Below, in pieces: positions 14,817-22,324 of a DNA stretch of 23,683 nucleotides. The position numbers and the translations under genes are program-made. The stretch spans positions 63,902 to 87,584 of the forward strand of contig DAXG01000027.1 in NCBI GenBank assembly GCA_002506275.1, written 5' to 3'. The notes beneath the pieces are model-generated. The model was given only the letters and a program-made list of their open reading frames with translations, did not search any database and was not told the DNA's origin. This stretch comes from Euryarchaeota archaeon UBA259. GTDB taxonomy: Archaea; Thermoplasmatota; Poseidoniia; Poseidoniales; Poseidoniaceae. Positions within the stretch are counted from its first letter, which is position 1. The number at the start of each line of letters is the position of its first letter.

Positions 14817-15767
14817 TCATTCCCACTCGATTGTGCCCGGTGGCTTGTGGGTGATGTCGTACACAACTCTGTTTGCTGCACCTTTCACTGTGTTGGTTAT
14901 TCGGGTGCTTATTTTCTGCAAAATGTGATGTGGAATCTCAGAATAACGAGCGGACATACCATCCATGGATTGGACTGCACGAACAACAATTGTTTCGCCG
15001 TAAGCACGTACATCACCGTGGACACCAACGCTGCGGACGGGGAGTAATGCAGCGAAGTATTGCCATGGAATCTCCATCTCTCCGGCTTCTGCTGCTCGCT
15101 CAAACTCCTCCTCCACAATTGCGCATGCTTCACGAACGACAGCCACACGCTCAGGCGTTAAATCACCGAGCGTACGGACTGCAAGTCCAGGACCTGGGAA
15201 AGGTTGACGTTCTGCGACATTGATCTTGAGAGTGCGAGCCAATTCTCGAACTTCGTCTTTGTACAAATCACGCAATGGCTCGACGACGGTGAGCGTCATA
15301 TCTTCTGGAAGTCCACCAACGTTGTGATGCGACTTAATGGTGTCACGAACACCACCACCGGATTCGATCCAGTCCGGTGCAATGGTGCCTTGAACAAGGT
15401 ATTTAGCGCCACACTTTTTCTGTTCATCTTCAAAAATTCGAATGAACAGTTCTCCAATGACTTTCCTTTTTTGTTCAGGTTCAGTTACGCCCTTGAGTGC
15501 CTCAAAATAGCGGTCTGCGGCCTTGACGGTCACTAGATTTTTGATTCCTTGTGCAGCGAGAAGAGCTTCAATCTCTTCGGTCTCTCCCTTGCGCATGAAT
15601 CCAGTGTCCACATAGACACAGTGCAGCAGTCCACCAACCGCTTGGTTGGCAATAACTGCCGCCACGGTCGAATCAACACCGCCAGAGCAGGCAATGATAG
15701 CAACATCATCAATTGTAGATTTGAGTGATTCAATGGATTCTTGGATGAATTCATTGGAATCAAACAT
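14817..15767 (-). CDS. guaAB: GMP synthase, ATP-pyrophosphatase/amidotransfer subunit B
   Basis: 316 residues. It activates XMP with ATP and, using ammonia from a separate glutaminase subunit, makes GMP. The N-type ATP-pyrophosphatase loop SGGVDS is at 28-33. The C-terminal dimerisation/XMP region contains PFPGPGLAVR, and the end (THKPPGTIEWE) is that of full-length GuaA. The glutaminase domain is absent, as in archaea, where it is a separate gene (not seen in this window). The frame opens at 15791, but the archaeal N-terminus begins MFDSNEFI, so ATG 15767 is chosen. This start is one base after the PurE stop (TGA-G-ATG), a tightly coupled purine pair. The stop lies 21 nt from the convergent tRNA-Asn. 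Confidence 0.95.
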   Translation of the reverse strand: MFDSNEFIQESIESLKSTIDDVAIIACSGGVDSTVAAVIANQAVGGLLHCVYVDTGFMRKGETEEIEALLAAQGIKNLVTVKAADRYFEALKGVTEPEQKRKVIGELFIRIFEDEQKKCGAKYLVQGTIAPDWIESGGGVRDTIKSHHNVGGLPEDMTLTVVEPLRDLYKDEVRELARTLKINVAERQPFPGPGLAVRTLGDLTPERVAVVREACAIVEEEFERAAEAGEMEIPWQYFAALLPVRSVGVHGDVRAYGETIVVRAVQSMDGMSARYSEIPHHILQKISTRITNTVKGAANRVVYDITHKPPGTIEWE

Positions 15768-15768
15768 C

Positions 15769-16248
15769 TCAAGCGCCCCCATTGACCTCACGGTCTTGGG
15801 CCTTTACTCTCTCGACTTGGTCGAGTTTGTTTTGCTTAAGTGCTGCTGCATACTCTGGATTTTTGAGTGCCAAAATCTGGGTTGCCAAGTAACCTGCGTT
15901 ATCACCTCGGTCTACACCAACGGTTGCAGCAGGAACACCTGGAGGCAACTGGACGATAGAAAGGAGGGAATCAAAAGGAACTCGACCACCGCATGGAACA
16001 CCAATGACTGGCTTTGTGGTTAAGGCAGCCACTGCACCCGGAAGTGCAGCCGCAAGTCCTGCCATTGCGATGAAAAGTTGGCATCCATCCTTCTCTGCAT
16101 CGTGAATGATTTGCTCAACAAACTGAGGTGAACGGTGTGCACTGGCGACTCTCAGCTGGTAACTCACATTGAAGTGTTCAAGAATTTTCGTACATTTTTC
16201 GGCAACTGGCATGTCCGATGAGGACCCGAGTAGAATTGTTACATCCAT
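15769..16248 (-). CDS. purE: PurE, phosphoribosylaminoimidazole carboxylase/NCAIR mutase family
   Basis: 159 residues, the usual PurE length. It forms CAIR in purine synthesis, either from NCAIR (class I, with PurK) or directly from AIR and CO2 (class II). Motifs are GSSSD (8-12), SAHRSP with the catalytic His38, AGLAAALPG (63-71), and GVPCGGR followed by SLLSIVQLPPGVP. Class I enzymes usually carry His where this protein has Ala68 in AALPG, and no purK is present in the window, so the class is uncertain. The frame opens at 16278, but PurE proteins begin at MDVTILLGSSSD, so ATG 16248 is chosen. It is followed one base later by guaAb. Confidence 0.93.
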   Translation of the reverse strand: MDVTILLGSSSDMPVAEKCTKILEHFNVSYQLRVASAHRSPQFVEQIIHDAEKDGCQLFIAMAGLAAALPGAVAALTTKPVIGVPCGGRVPFDSLLSIVQLPPGVPAATVGVDRGDNAGYLATQILALKNPEYAAALKQNKLDQVERVKAQDREVNGGA

Positions 16249-16315
16249 GAGTCTGTCCCTGCGCGGGTGGTTCATCAAGATGCCTCTTGAAATCGAAGAA
16301 AACGAGAAGGCGAAA

Positions 16316-16984
16316 TCATTCTTCTTCTGCCAAAGTTATTGCTTGGAAGTCAGGCCATTCCACACCGAAGTTCAACGCTTTAAACTCGAGTTTCGACTGG
16401 CATCCAAGCAGATCAAAACGTAAATACGATTTGCCATCTCGTACAACTCCATACATTTGAACAAAGCAATTGCCATTAAAACGTTTCAACGCCATACATG
16501 TTTGAGAAAAACGGGTCGATTTGATGTCCCAATCGTGAAGAGATTGGCGGGGTAGTTTTTGCTTCGCATCCCATTCCCTTTCGAAAACATAACCTGAATC
16601 ACGGAAGATGAAATCGAGTGCCTTGACCAAAACATAAACCGAGATTCCAGAGTATACAAGACCAAAAGCAACGGAAACCGTTTCTTGTGCGACAAGTGCC
16701 CAAACCATGACTCCAAAGCAGATGGAGACCAATCCTATACCAACTTTCGATGCGTTCAGGGTACCGAATCGACTCGACACGCCAGCTAATCCACCCATGA
16801 GCATAAGCAACATACTCGCCGCACCAAGCCAAGGGATGAACTCTTGCAGTGAACCGAACAACCACATCATGAAGATAAAGCCCAGAGGGAGTAAGCCCCA
16901 TGCAATCGGGTAAAGTACCCGTGAAGGACGCGAAGTTAGCTCGACACGGGTCCAGCCAAATGTGCGCATTTTACGGACATCCAT
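16316..16984 (-). CDS. Uncharacterised four-helix membrane protein
   Basis: 222 residues, not recognised. Four hydrophobic helices at about 23-43, 49-69, 79-99 and 102-122 are followed by a soluble, probably cytoplasmic, domain (125-222) with scattered aromatic and basic residues and no nucleotide-binding or catalytic motif. The start at 16984 (MDVRKMRTFGW) is supported by TATATA located 22-27 nt upstream with no Shine-Dalgarno, the picture of a leaderless mRNA. A second Met (residue 6) is possible. The gene sits between gcvPB and purE on the same strand, but its own promoter suggests independent expression. The product is likely real because the frame, the helices and the promoter agree. Confidence 0.7.
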   Translation of the reverse strand: MDVRKMRTFGWTRVELTSRPSRVLYPIAWGLLPLGFIFMMWLFGSLQEFIPWLGAASMLLMLMGGLAGVSSRFGTLNASKVGIGLVSICFGVMVWALVAQETVSVAFGLVYSGISVYVLVKALDFIFRDSGYVFEREWDAKQKLPRQSLHDWDIKSTRFSQTCMALKRFNGNCFVQMYGVVRDGKSYLRFDLLGCQSKLEFKALNFGVEWPDFQAITLAEEE

Positions 16985-17005
16985 GTCCTTGCTACCTCGG
17001 TGCGA

Positions 17006-17011
17006 TATATA
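17006..17011 (-). promoter_or_regulatory. TATA box (TATATA) for the four-helix membrane protein
   Basis: GCGTATATATCGC on the minus strand lies just outside the end of gcvPB, with its TATATA core centred about 24 nt before the ATG at 16984. It is the clearest TATA box in the window and fits leaderless transcription starting at the ATG. Confidence 0.6.
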
Positions 17012-17019
17012 CGCATTTC

Positions 17020-18519
17020 TTACGCATCATCGTACGGATGACGCAAACAAAGGTTACGAGCGGCATAGACTTCGTCAACACGCCGAACTGGCGTAGTAAT
17101 CGGTGCGGCATGGAGGGTTTCTGCATCAACTTGCAGAACCTCAGCGAAGTGGGTAGCGAAGGTATCGAGGGTATCCTTACTTTCAGTTTCGGTAGGCTCC
17201 ACCATCATACACTCTGGTACGACCAGCGGGAAGTAAACAGTTGGTGCCATGTAACCCATATCGAGCAAGCCTTTGGCCACATCCATAGCCGAAATTCCAT
17301 GCGCTTCTTTAGCAGGTGCAAGCGAAAGTGTGAATTCGTGCTTGGCGACCTTGGCTTCCGCACCGTCGACAACCAGTGAATCAACACCGGCTTCTTTGGT
17401 TGCTTTGTGGATGGCATGCCGCAGATAATTGGCGTTGAGTACAGCATGCTCAGACATTGTGCGAAGGCCACGACCGTAGCGTCGATAGTACGCCCAGCAG
17501 CGTATGACTGCACCCGCATTACCGTGCCATTGCTGAACTTTACCGATGGAGTGAGTCGGTTGGAACCAAGAATACCAATGGCCATCAATGGCGGTTTCCA
17601 CCTCGTCGCCCTCAGGGGCACGTTGAGCAACCAGTGGACCCGGCAAGAAATCGGCAAGATGGGATTTGACACCAATTGGACCGGAGCCAGGACCGCCACC
17701 ACCGTGGGGTTGGCTGAAGGTTTTGTGAAGATTGAAATGCACTGCGTCAAAGCCCATCAAGCCTGGAGAAGTAATTCCCAATATGGCATTGAAATTTGCC
17801 CCATCGTAGTACATTTGCCCACCTACACCGTGAATAATTGCTGAGGCTTCCAAAATGTCTTCTTCAAACAATCCAAGCGTATTTGGATTTGTAATCATCA
17901 TCACTGCAATGGTATCGTCAGCCACTGCCCGCAAAGCATCTAAATCAATTCGCCCATCGACACGGCTTGGGATTTCAACAATCTCAAATCCGCACATTGC
18001 GGCGCTGGCAGGATTGGTTCCGTGAGCAGAGTCAGGGACAATCACCTTGGTACGTTGGTCTTCTCCACGCAGTCGGAAATATTCTTGGATGCAACGAACT
18101 GCAGTGAATTCACCTTGAGCACCGGCTACAGGTTGGAGAGTCACTTGGTCCATTCCTGCACAAACCTCGAGCATGTATTGCATCTCGTAATAGATGGCCA
18201 ATAGCCCCTGAAGGTGATGTTCGGGCTGATGTGGATGGATGTCTGCAATTCCAGGAATCTGAGCGATCACTTCATTGACACGAGGATTGTGTTTCATTGT
18301 ACACGAACCGAGAGGATAAAATCCAGTATCGATACCAAAGTTCCTCTTCGAGAGCCATGTGTAATGGCGCACCATTTCAGGTTCAGAGAGCCGGGGCCAT
18401 CGAGGAAGTTCCTTTCGACTCAATCCAGAAGGAAGGGAAATTTCTGAAGCAGGCAAAACCGGAGCAGGTTGCGAATATCCTTGTCCTTTCGCACCGTTGT
18501 GCTCAAACAGATGACTCAT
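17020..18519 (-). CDS. gcvPB: Glycine dehydrogenase (decarboxylating) subunit 2, GcvPB
   Basis: 499 residues. With GcvPA it forms the P-protein of the glycine cleavage system, which decarboxylates glycine and passes the aminomethyl group to lipoyl-GcvH. The PLP-binding Lys is K266 in HFNLHKTFSQPHGGGGPGSG, the family hallmark. DTGFYPLGSCTMKHNP (64-79) and the PDSAHGTNPAS motif are also typical. The frame opens at 18546, but ATG 18519 is chosen: it overlaps the GcvPA stop as ATGA and has GGAGGTGG 4 nt upstream, so the two subunits are translationally coupled. The length is normal for the split form found in archaea and many bacteria. Confidence 0.96.
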   Translation of the reverse strand: MSHLFEHNGAKGQGYSQPAPVLPASEISLPSGLSRKELPRWPRLSEPEMVRHYTWLSKRNFGIDTGFYPLGSCTMKHNPRVNEVIAQIPGIADIHPHQPEHHLQGLLAIYYEMQYMLEVCAGMDQVTLQPVAGAQGEFTAVRCIQEYFRLRGEDQRTKVIVPDSAHGTNPASAAMCGFEIVEIPSRVDGRIDLDALRAVADDTIAVMMITNPNTLGLFEEDILEASAIIHGVGGQMYYDGANFNAILGITSPGLMGFDAVHFNLHKTFSQPHGGGGPGSGPIGVKSHLADFLPGPLVAQRAPEGDEVETAIDGHWYSWFQPTHSIGKVQQWHGNAGAVIRCWAYYRRYGRGLRTMSEHAVLNANYLRHAIHKATKEAGVDSLVVDGAEAKVAKHEFTLSLAPAKEAHGISAMDVAKGLLDMGYMAPTVYFPLVVPECMMVEPTETESKDTLDTFATHFAEVLQVDAETLHAAPITTPVRRVDEVYAARNLCLRHPYDDA

Positions 18520-19892
18520 GCTGCCACCTCCAGTGTTGATGTCCATTCAGAGAGATGCTTGACCAAGAGGTCGATGTGATGAACTTGAGTTTGGTCTGTA
18601 AACGTCACTAGCATCCAATTCGTGCGATTTGGGTACCATGATGCAAGATTAAAGCCGCCGACGATTCCAACGGAATCGAGGTACTCAAGGCAATCCTCTG
18701 TTAAACCAGGCAGTTCAATCGCAAATTCGTTGAAGTGCTCACCGTTCGAGTGAGGCATGTTGATTCCGTCAATCGTGGCAATTTTTTGTTTGCCCATGAT
18801 GCAAGCAGTCATGTTTCGCACAGCAAGGTCATAGAGACCTTCGGGCCCCAGTAATGCCATATGCATTGCACCCATGAGAGCAATAAGCGTCTCGTTTGTA
18901 CAGATGTTCGATGTCGCTCTATGTCGTCGAATGTGTTGCTCACGAGTAGAGAGGGTCAGGCAGTAAGCAGTTTTTCCATCGACGTCGATGCTTCGGCCAA
19001 CGATGCGCCCAGGCATCAGCCGAAGGTACGGTTTGGAGCAAGCGAAGATTCCGTAGATTGGCCCACCGCCGGTAATCGGGCTGCCCAAAGGTTGGCCTTC
19101 TCCGACAACAATGTCTGCGCCGTAGTGCCCTGGAGCTTCAACTAAGCCCAGCGAGACAGGCTGAACACCGACAATAAGTGCCGTATGTTCGCCAAGGATT
19201 TCTTTCAATTGAGTTACACCGCCGTCCAGAAGTCCCAGTGGATTCGGTTGTTCGACATAAACGCCACACGAACCGATTGCATCTGAAACAGAATCCATAT
19301 CAAGTGTTCCGTCGTCGAGATGGCGCAGTAGTTTAATCTTGATTTCAGCGCCCTGACAATAATTTTCCATGACCGAGAGACGGTCAGGTGGCGTAAGTTC
19401 CGACACGTAGACGGTGTCTTTCTGAGTCGCCTTACGGGTGTGAACACGAACACTGCACGTCAATGCTTCCGCAGCAGCAGTCGAGCCATCGTAGAGTGAA
19501 AGGTTGGCAATCGGTAAGCCAACCAATTCAGAGATGAGCGTTTGAAACTCCCACATGGCTTGCAGCATACCTTGGCTCACTTCAGGTTGATACGGAGTGT
19601 AAGCGGTAAGGAATTCTCCTCGGGTGACCAATTGGAAAACGGCAGCAGGGACATAATTTCGGTAAAGTCCAGCGCCCAGGAACGAAACGCGCTCACCAAG
19701 GGCAACGTTTGAGCCCAACAATCGCCGAGCATCGGAAAGTATCTCTTCTTCAGACTGTGGAGGTGGAAGTGGAAGGTCGCCTTTCATCCGAACTTCGGAT
19801 GGAATATCAGCGAATAATTCCTCTATTGAGGTCATGCCCATAGCAGCAAGCATTTCGGCTTCTCGGCCCAAGTTCGGTAATTGGTCTACCAT
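18516..19892 (-). CDS. gcvPA: Glycine dehydrogenase (decarboxylating) subunit 1, GcvPA
   Basis: 458 residues. It is the non-PLP-lysine partner that pairs with GcvPB in the glycine cleavage P-protein. Family motifs are TAYTPYQPEVSQG, the SLYDGSTAAAEA segment, and GGGPIYGIFACS near the middle; GRIVGRSIDVDGK follows. The ATG at 19892 begins MVDQLPNLGREAEMLAAMG, in line with the family's start. A TTTAAG box lies 26 nt upstream and forms part of an element shared with gcvT. It is divergent from the glycosyltransferase gene, and its stop overlaps the gcvPB start. No truncation or missing motif was seen. Confidence 0.95.
   Translation of the reverse strand: MVDQLPNLGREAEMLAAMGMTSIEELFADIPSEVRMKGDLPLPPPQSEEEILSDARRLLGSNVALGERVSFLGAGLYRNYVPAAVFQLVTRGEFLTAYTPYQPEVSQGMLQAMWEFQTLISELVGLPIANLSLYDGSTAAAEALTCSVRVHTRKATQKDTVYVSELTPPDRLSVMENYCQGAEIKIKLLRHLDDGTLDMDSVSDAIGSCGVYVEQPNPLGLLDGGVTQLKEILGEHTALIVGVQPVSLGLVEAPGHYGADIVVGEGQPLGSPITGGGPIYGIFACSKPYLRLMPGRIVGRSIDVDGKTAYCLTLSTREQHIRRHRATSNICTNETLIALMGAMHMALLGPEGLYDLAVRNMTACIMGKQKIATIDGINMPHSNGEHFNEFAIELPGLTEDCLEYLDSVGIVGGFNLASWYPNRTNWMLVTFTDQTQVHHIDLLVKHLSEWTSTLEVAA
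18524..18531 (-). promoter_or_regulatory. Strong Shine-Dalgarno GGAGGTGG deciding the gcvPB start
   Basis: GGAGGTGG lies inside the end of gcvPA and 4 nt before the ATG at 18519. It marks that ATG, not the upstream one at 18546, as the gcvPB start. Confidence 0.8.
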
Positions 19893-19918
19893 ATCGTCAC
19901 TCTCTCGTTCGGGTGTGA

Positions 19919-19930
19919 CTTAAACCAAGC
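19919..19930 (-). promoter_or_regulatory. Putative gcvPA promoter element GCTTG-GTTTAAG
   Basis: The minus strand reads GCTTGGTTTAAG, ending 26 nt before the gcvPA ATG. TTTAAG fits an archaeal TATA box for a short-leader mRNA. The same element, with one extra base in the middle, precedes gcvT. Confidence 0.5.
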
Positions 19931-20014
19931 GCGAGACGCCCTTAATTGTCGCTCTTCTGAACGATGGATGTCGCTCGCCGAATACATCATGTTCTGTCGT
20001 TGCATCGTCGTGTC

Positions 20015-21151
20015 ATGGCGCGCATTGCAATGGTGGTCACCAATGCTTGTTCACCAGACCCAAGAGTCATTCGACACGCAAGATGGCTGGTGCAGGAAGG
20101 GCACGAAGTAACCGTCCACGCTTTTGACCGCCAACAAGAATTTTCAATGAGTGAGTTGATTGATGGAGTTCGCATTATGCGTTACCATTTGGGAAATACC
20201 CCTTATGGAGGATTCATCAAGACTGCTATCGGGTTGAGGAAATTCCTTCAACAAGTGATGCGAAGCCTAGCAAACGAACCTCCAAACGTTGTGTACTGCC
20301 ATGATGCAGACACGCTCAGCATCGGTTGTTTGATGAAAAAGAAACACTCCCTTCCATTCATATTCGATATGCATGATTTACACCACACTTGGATACTCAT
20401 GCCAGCTCCTCAATCACTGGTTCGGAAAAGGATTTCAAAGCGGCTTGAGAAACGAATGCTGCGACGACTTACAATGGCAGATCACATCCTTACCTCCAGT
20501 GGGAAGGTTGGCACAAACGGAGTTCATCCCGGATTCAGGGAATACCTCGAGCAACATGGCTACGCATCAACAGTTATCGAGAACCGGCCCAGTGTGAGCC
20601 GAACCATAGAGTCGAAACCAAGGAGCCCATGGTGCATTGGTTACTTGGGGCGTGTTCGTGAGGTACAACCCTTTCAACATCTCCTCCAGAGCGTACTTTC
20701 AATAAAAGAGGAAAACCGTCCGAGCATTCGTATTGCCGGCGATGGAGTGGCGCATGAGGAAGTTCGCCAGTTGCTTGAACGAACTCAAGTGGAGCACAAG
20801 ATACAATTTGAAATGAGCGGAGCATTTGATTCAGAACAATTTTATGAATTGATTCAAGAAGTCGATGTCATGTATGCCTTGTATCGTCCTGACCGTGGCA
20901 ACATCATGCAAGGCGCAATTCCAGTCAAGATGTTTGATGCAGCTGCATTTGGAGTTCCATCCGTAGTCAACAGCGATTGCCTAATGGGTGAAGTGGCAGA
21001 AAGCGAAGGCATTGGCATTGGTGTGAATTGGATGGACACTGAAGGATTGACGAAAGCTCTCCAGAAATTGAAATCAACAAAGGTACAGTTGAACACCGGC
21101 TCTGAACGGGAGCGGCTGAAATTTGTTGCGGCATTGGAACCGTTTTTGTGA
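20015..21151 (+). CDS. GT4-type (GT-B fold) glycosyltransferase
   Basis: 378 residues. It probably transfers a sugar from an activated donor to a cell-surface or lipid acceptor. The N-terminal Rossmann half starts MARIAMVVTNACSPDPRV and contains VVYCHDADTLSIG and FIFDMHDLHH. The C-terminal donor-binding half opens with IGYLGRVREVQPF and includes SIRIAGDG, IQFEMSGAF and IPVKMFDAAAFGVPSVV, the usual GT4 order. Donor and acceptor cannot be predicted. The frame extends to an ATG at 19964, but the added residues (MDVARRIHHVL...) are outside the fold, so 20015 is preferred; neither start has a Shine-Dalgarno. It is divergent from gcvPA and converges on gcvT with only one base between the stops. Confidence 0.85.
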   Translation: MARIAMVVTNACSPDPRVIRHARWLVQEGHEVTVHAFDRQQEFSMSELIDGVRIMRYHLGNTPYGGFIKTAIGLRKFLQQVMRSLANEPPNVVYCHDADTLSIGCLMKKKHSLPFIFDMHDLHHTWILMPAPQSLVRKRISKRLEKRMLRRLTMADHILTSSGKVGTNGVHPGFREYLEQHGYASTVIENRPSVSRTIESKPRSPWCIGYLGRVREVQPFQHLLQSVLSIKEENRPSIRIAGDGVAHEEVRQLLERTQVEHKIQFEMSGAFDSEQFYELIQEVDVMYALYRPDRGNIMQGAIPVKMFDAAAFGVPSVVNSDCLMGEVAESEGIGIGVNWMDTEGLTKALQKLKSTKVQLNTGSERERLKFVAALEPFL

Positions 21152-21152
21152 C

Positions 21153-22271
21153 TCAAACAAAAGGCGGTCGGACAACGACTGCCTTTACCGATTTCCGTGG
21201 ACTCGCTACAATAAGGACTTCGTCACCTTCATTGACGGATTGAAGGTATCCAATTCCAATCCCCACGTTCTCGAGGCTCGGCGCTGGAGCACCGGAGGAG
21301 AGCATTCCAAGTGGAGCCCCATCGAGGGTTGTCACTTGTTTTCCAGGTCTCGGTAACGGACCCTTTTCGAGATAGCGGATGCCCCACCAGCGTGCGTCCC
21401 CTACATCGTGACTAATGACTCGATGCTTACCAACAAACTCGTGCTCCAAATCCAATCCGAACGGGACATTGGTTTCCCAAGAATCGCGTGCAAGGAAGGA
21501 AGCATCGTCCACTTCGGACAGTGGAGGCCAACAGAAATCGACTCCCGAAAGTAAGAATCCCTTCTCAAGTCGAAGCGTATCACGTGCACCCAAACCGATT
21601 GGAATCGAACCGGATTCGATAAGATGACGCCACAAGAGAGGAGCTTGGTCGTTTGGTACAAAGATTTCATATCCGGCTTCACCGGTGTATCCAGTTCCCT
21701 GAATCCAACCTTCGATATCGAGAGGGTTTTCACCAATCCGTTGCCACTTGAAACGTCCGACGTGATTTGAATCTCCCAAAACAGTACTCAAGATTTTTTT
21801 CGCTTCAGGCCCTTGAAGTGCCATAATGGACATTTCATCGGATAAGTTTTCGAGCACTACTGAGCCATCGTCTGGCAAATGAGATGCGAACCAATCCCAC
21901 ATGACGCCAATCATTGAAGCATTTGGTACACCTAGAATTTCACTGTCAGAAACGACTGCAAAAATCATGTCATCAATAAGGTGACCGTTTTCATCGAGAA
22001 AATGCGTGTAAGCGCAGCGAGGAGCTTGTATTGATGTCACTCGCTGCGTGGCTAGGGATTCCAACCACTCTTTCACGTTCTCTCCACTGAAGCGGAATGA
22101 GCCCATGTGAGATACATCGAAAAGTCCAGCCGATGCACGTGTTGCGAGGTGTTCCTCTTTGATACTCGAATACCAAATTGGCAATTCAAATCCATGAAAG
22201 TCCACGAGATTGGCATTGAGGGCAATGTGTTCATCGTAGAGTGCAGTTCGAACCGGAGGTGCATCGCTCAT
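21153..22271 (-). CDS. gcvT: Glycine cleavage T-protein (aminomethyltransferase)
   Basis: 372 residues, near the usual GcvT length. It moves the one-carbon unit from the lipoyl arm of GcvH to tetrahydrofolate, releasing ammonia. Motifs are FDVSHMGSFRFSG (51-63), the active-site LIDDM with the catalytic-type Asp near 100, and TGYTGEAGYEIF (193-204). ARDTLRLEKGFLLSG and the C-terminal barrel follow. Between LLSGVDF and EFVGKHR the protein has roughly ten residues more than typical GcvT. A TTTAAG box 23 nt before the ATG is shared with gcvPA. It lies apart from gcvPA-gcvPB, separated by the opposite-strand glycosyltransferase; gcvH is not in the window. Confidence 0.94.
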   Translation of the reverse strand: MSDAPPVRTALYDEHIALNANLVDFHGFELPIWYSSIKEEHLATRASAGLFDVSHMGSFRFSGENVKEWLESLATQRVTSIQAPRCAYTHFLDENGHLIDDMIFAVVSDSEILGVPNASMIGVMWDWFASHLPDDGSVVLENLSDEMSIMALQGPEAKKILSTVLGDSNHVGRFKWQRIGENPLDIEGWIQGTGYTGEAGYEIFVPNDQAPLLWRHLIESGSIPIGLGARDTLRLEKGFLLSGVDFCWPPLSEVDDASFLARDSWETNVPFGLDLEHEFVGKHRVISHDVGDARWWGIRYLEKGPLPRPGKQVTTLDGAPLGMLSSGAPAPSLENVGIGIGYLQSVNEGDEVLIVASPRKSVKAVVVRPPFV

Positions 22272-22294
22272 GAATTACGCACGGAAAGCCGCTC

Positions 22295-22307
22295 CTTAAA
22301 CTCAAGC
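22295..22307 (-). promoter_or_regulatory. Putative gcvT promoter element GCTTG-A-GTTTAAG
   Basis: The minus strand reads GCTTGAGTTTAAG, ending 23 nt before the gcvT ATG and lying in the short gap after the hydrolase gene. It matches the gcvPA element apart from one inserted A. Confidence 0.5.
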
Positions 22308-22324
22308 AAGGGCCGTGATGAAAA

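Noticed and set aside
18520-18546. Upstream ATG of gcvPB at 18546
   Set aside because: The GGAGGTGG at 18524-18531 lies inside this stretch and points to ATG 18519, which also gives the typical ATGA overlap.
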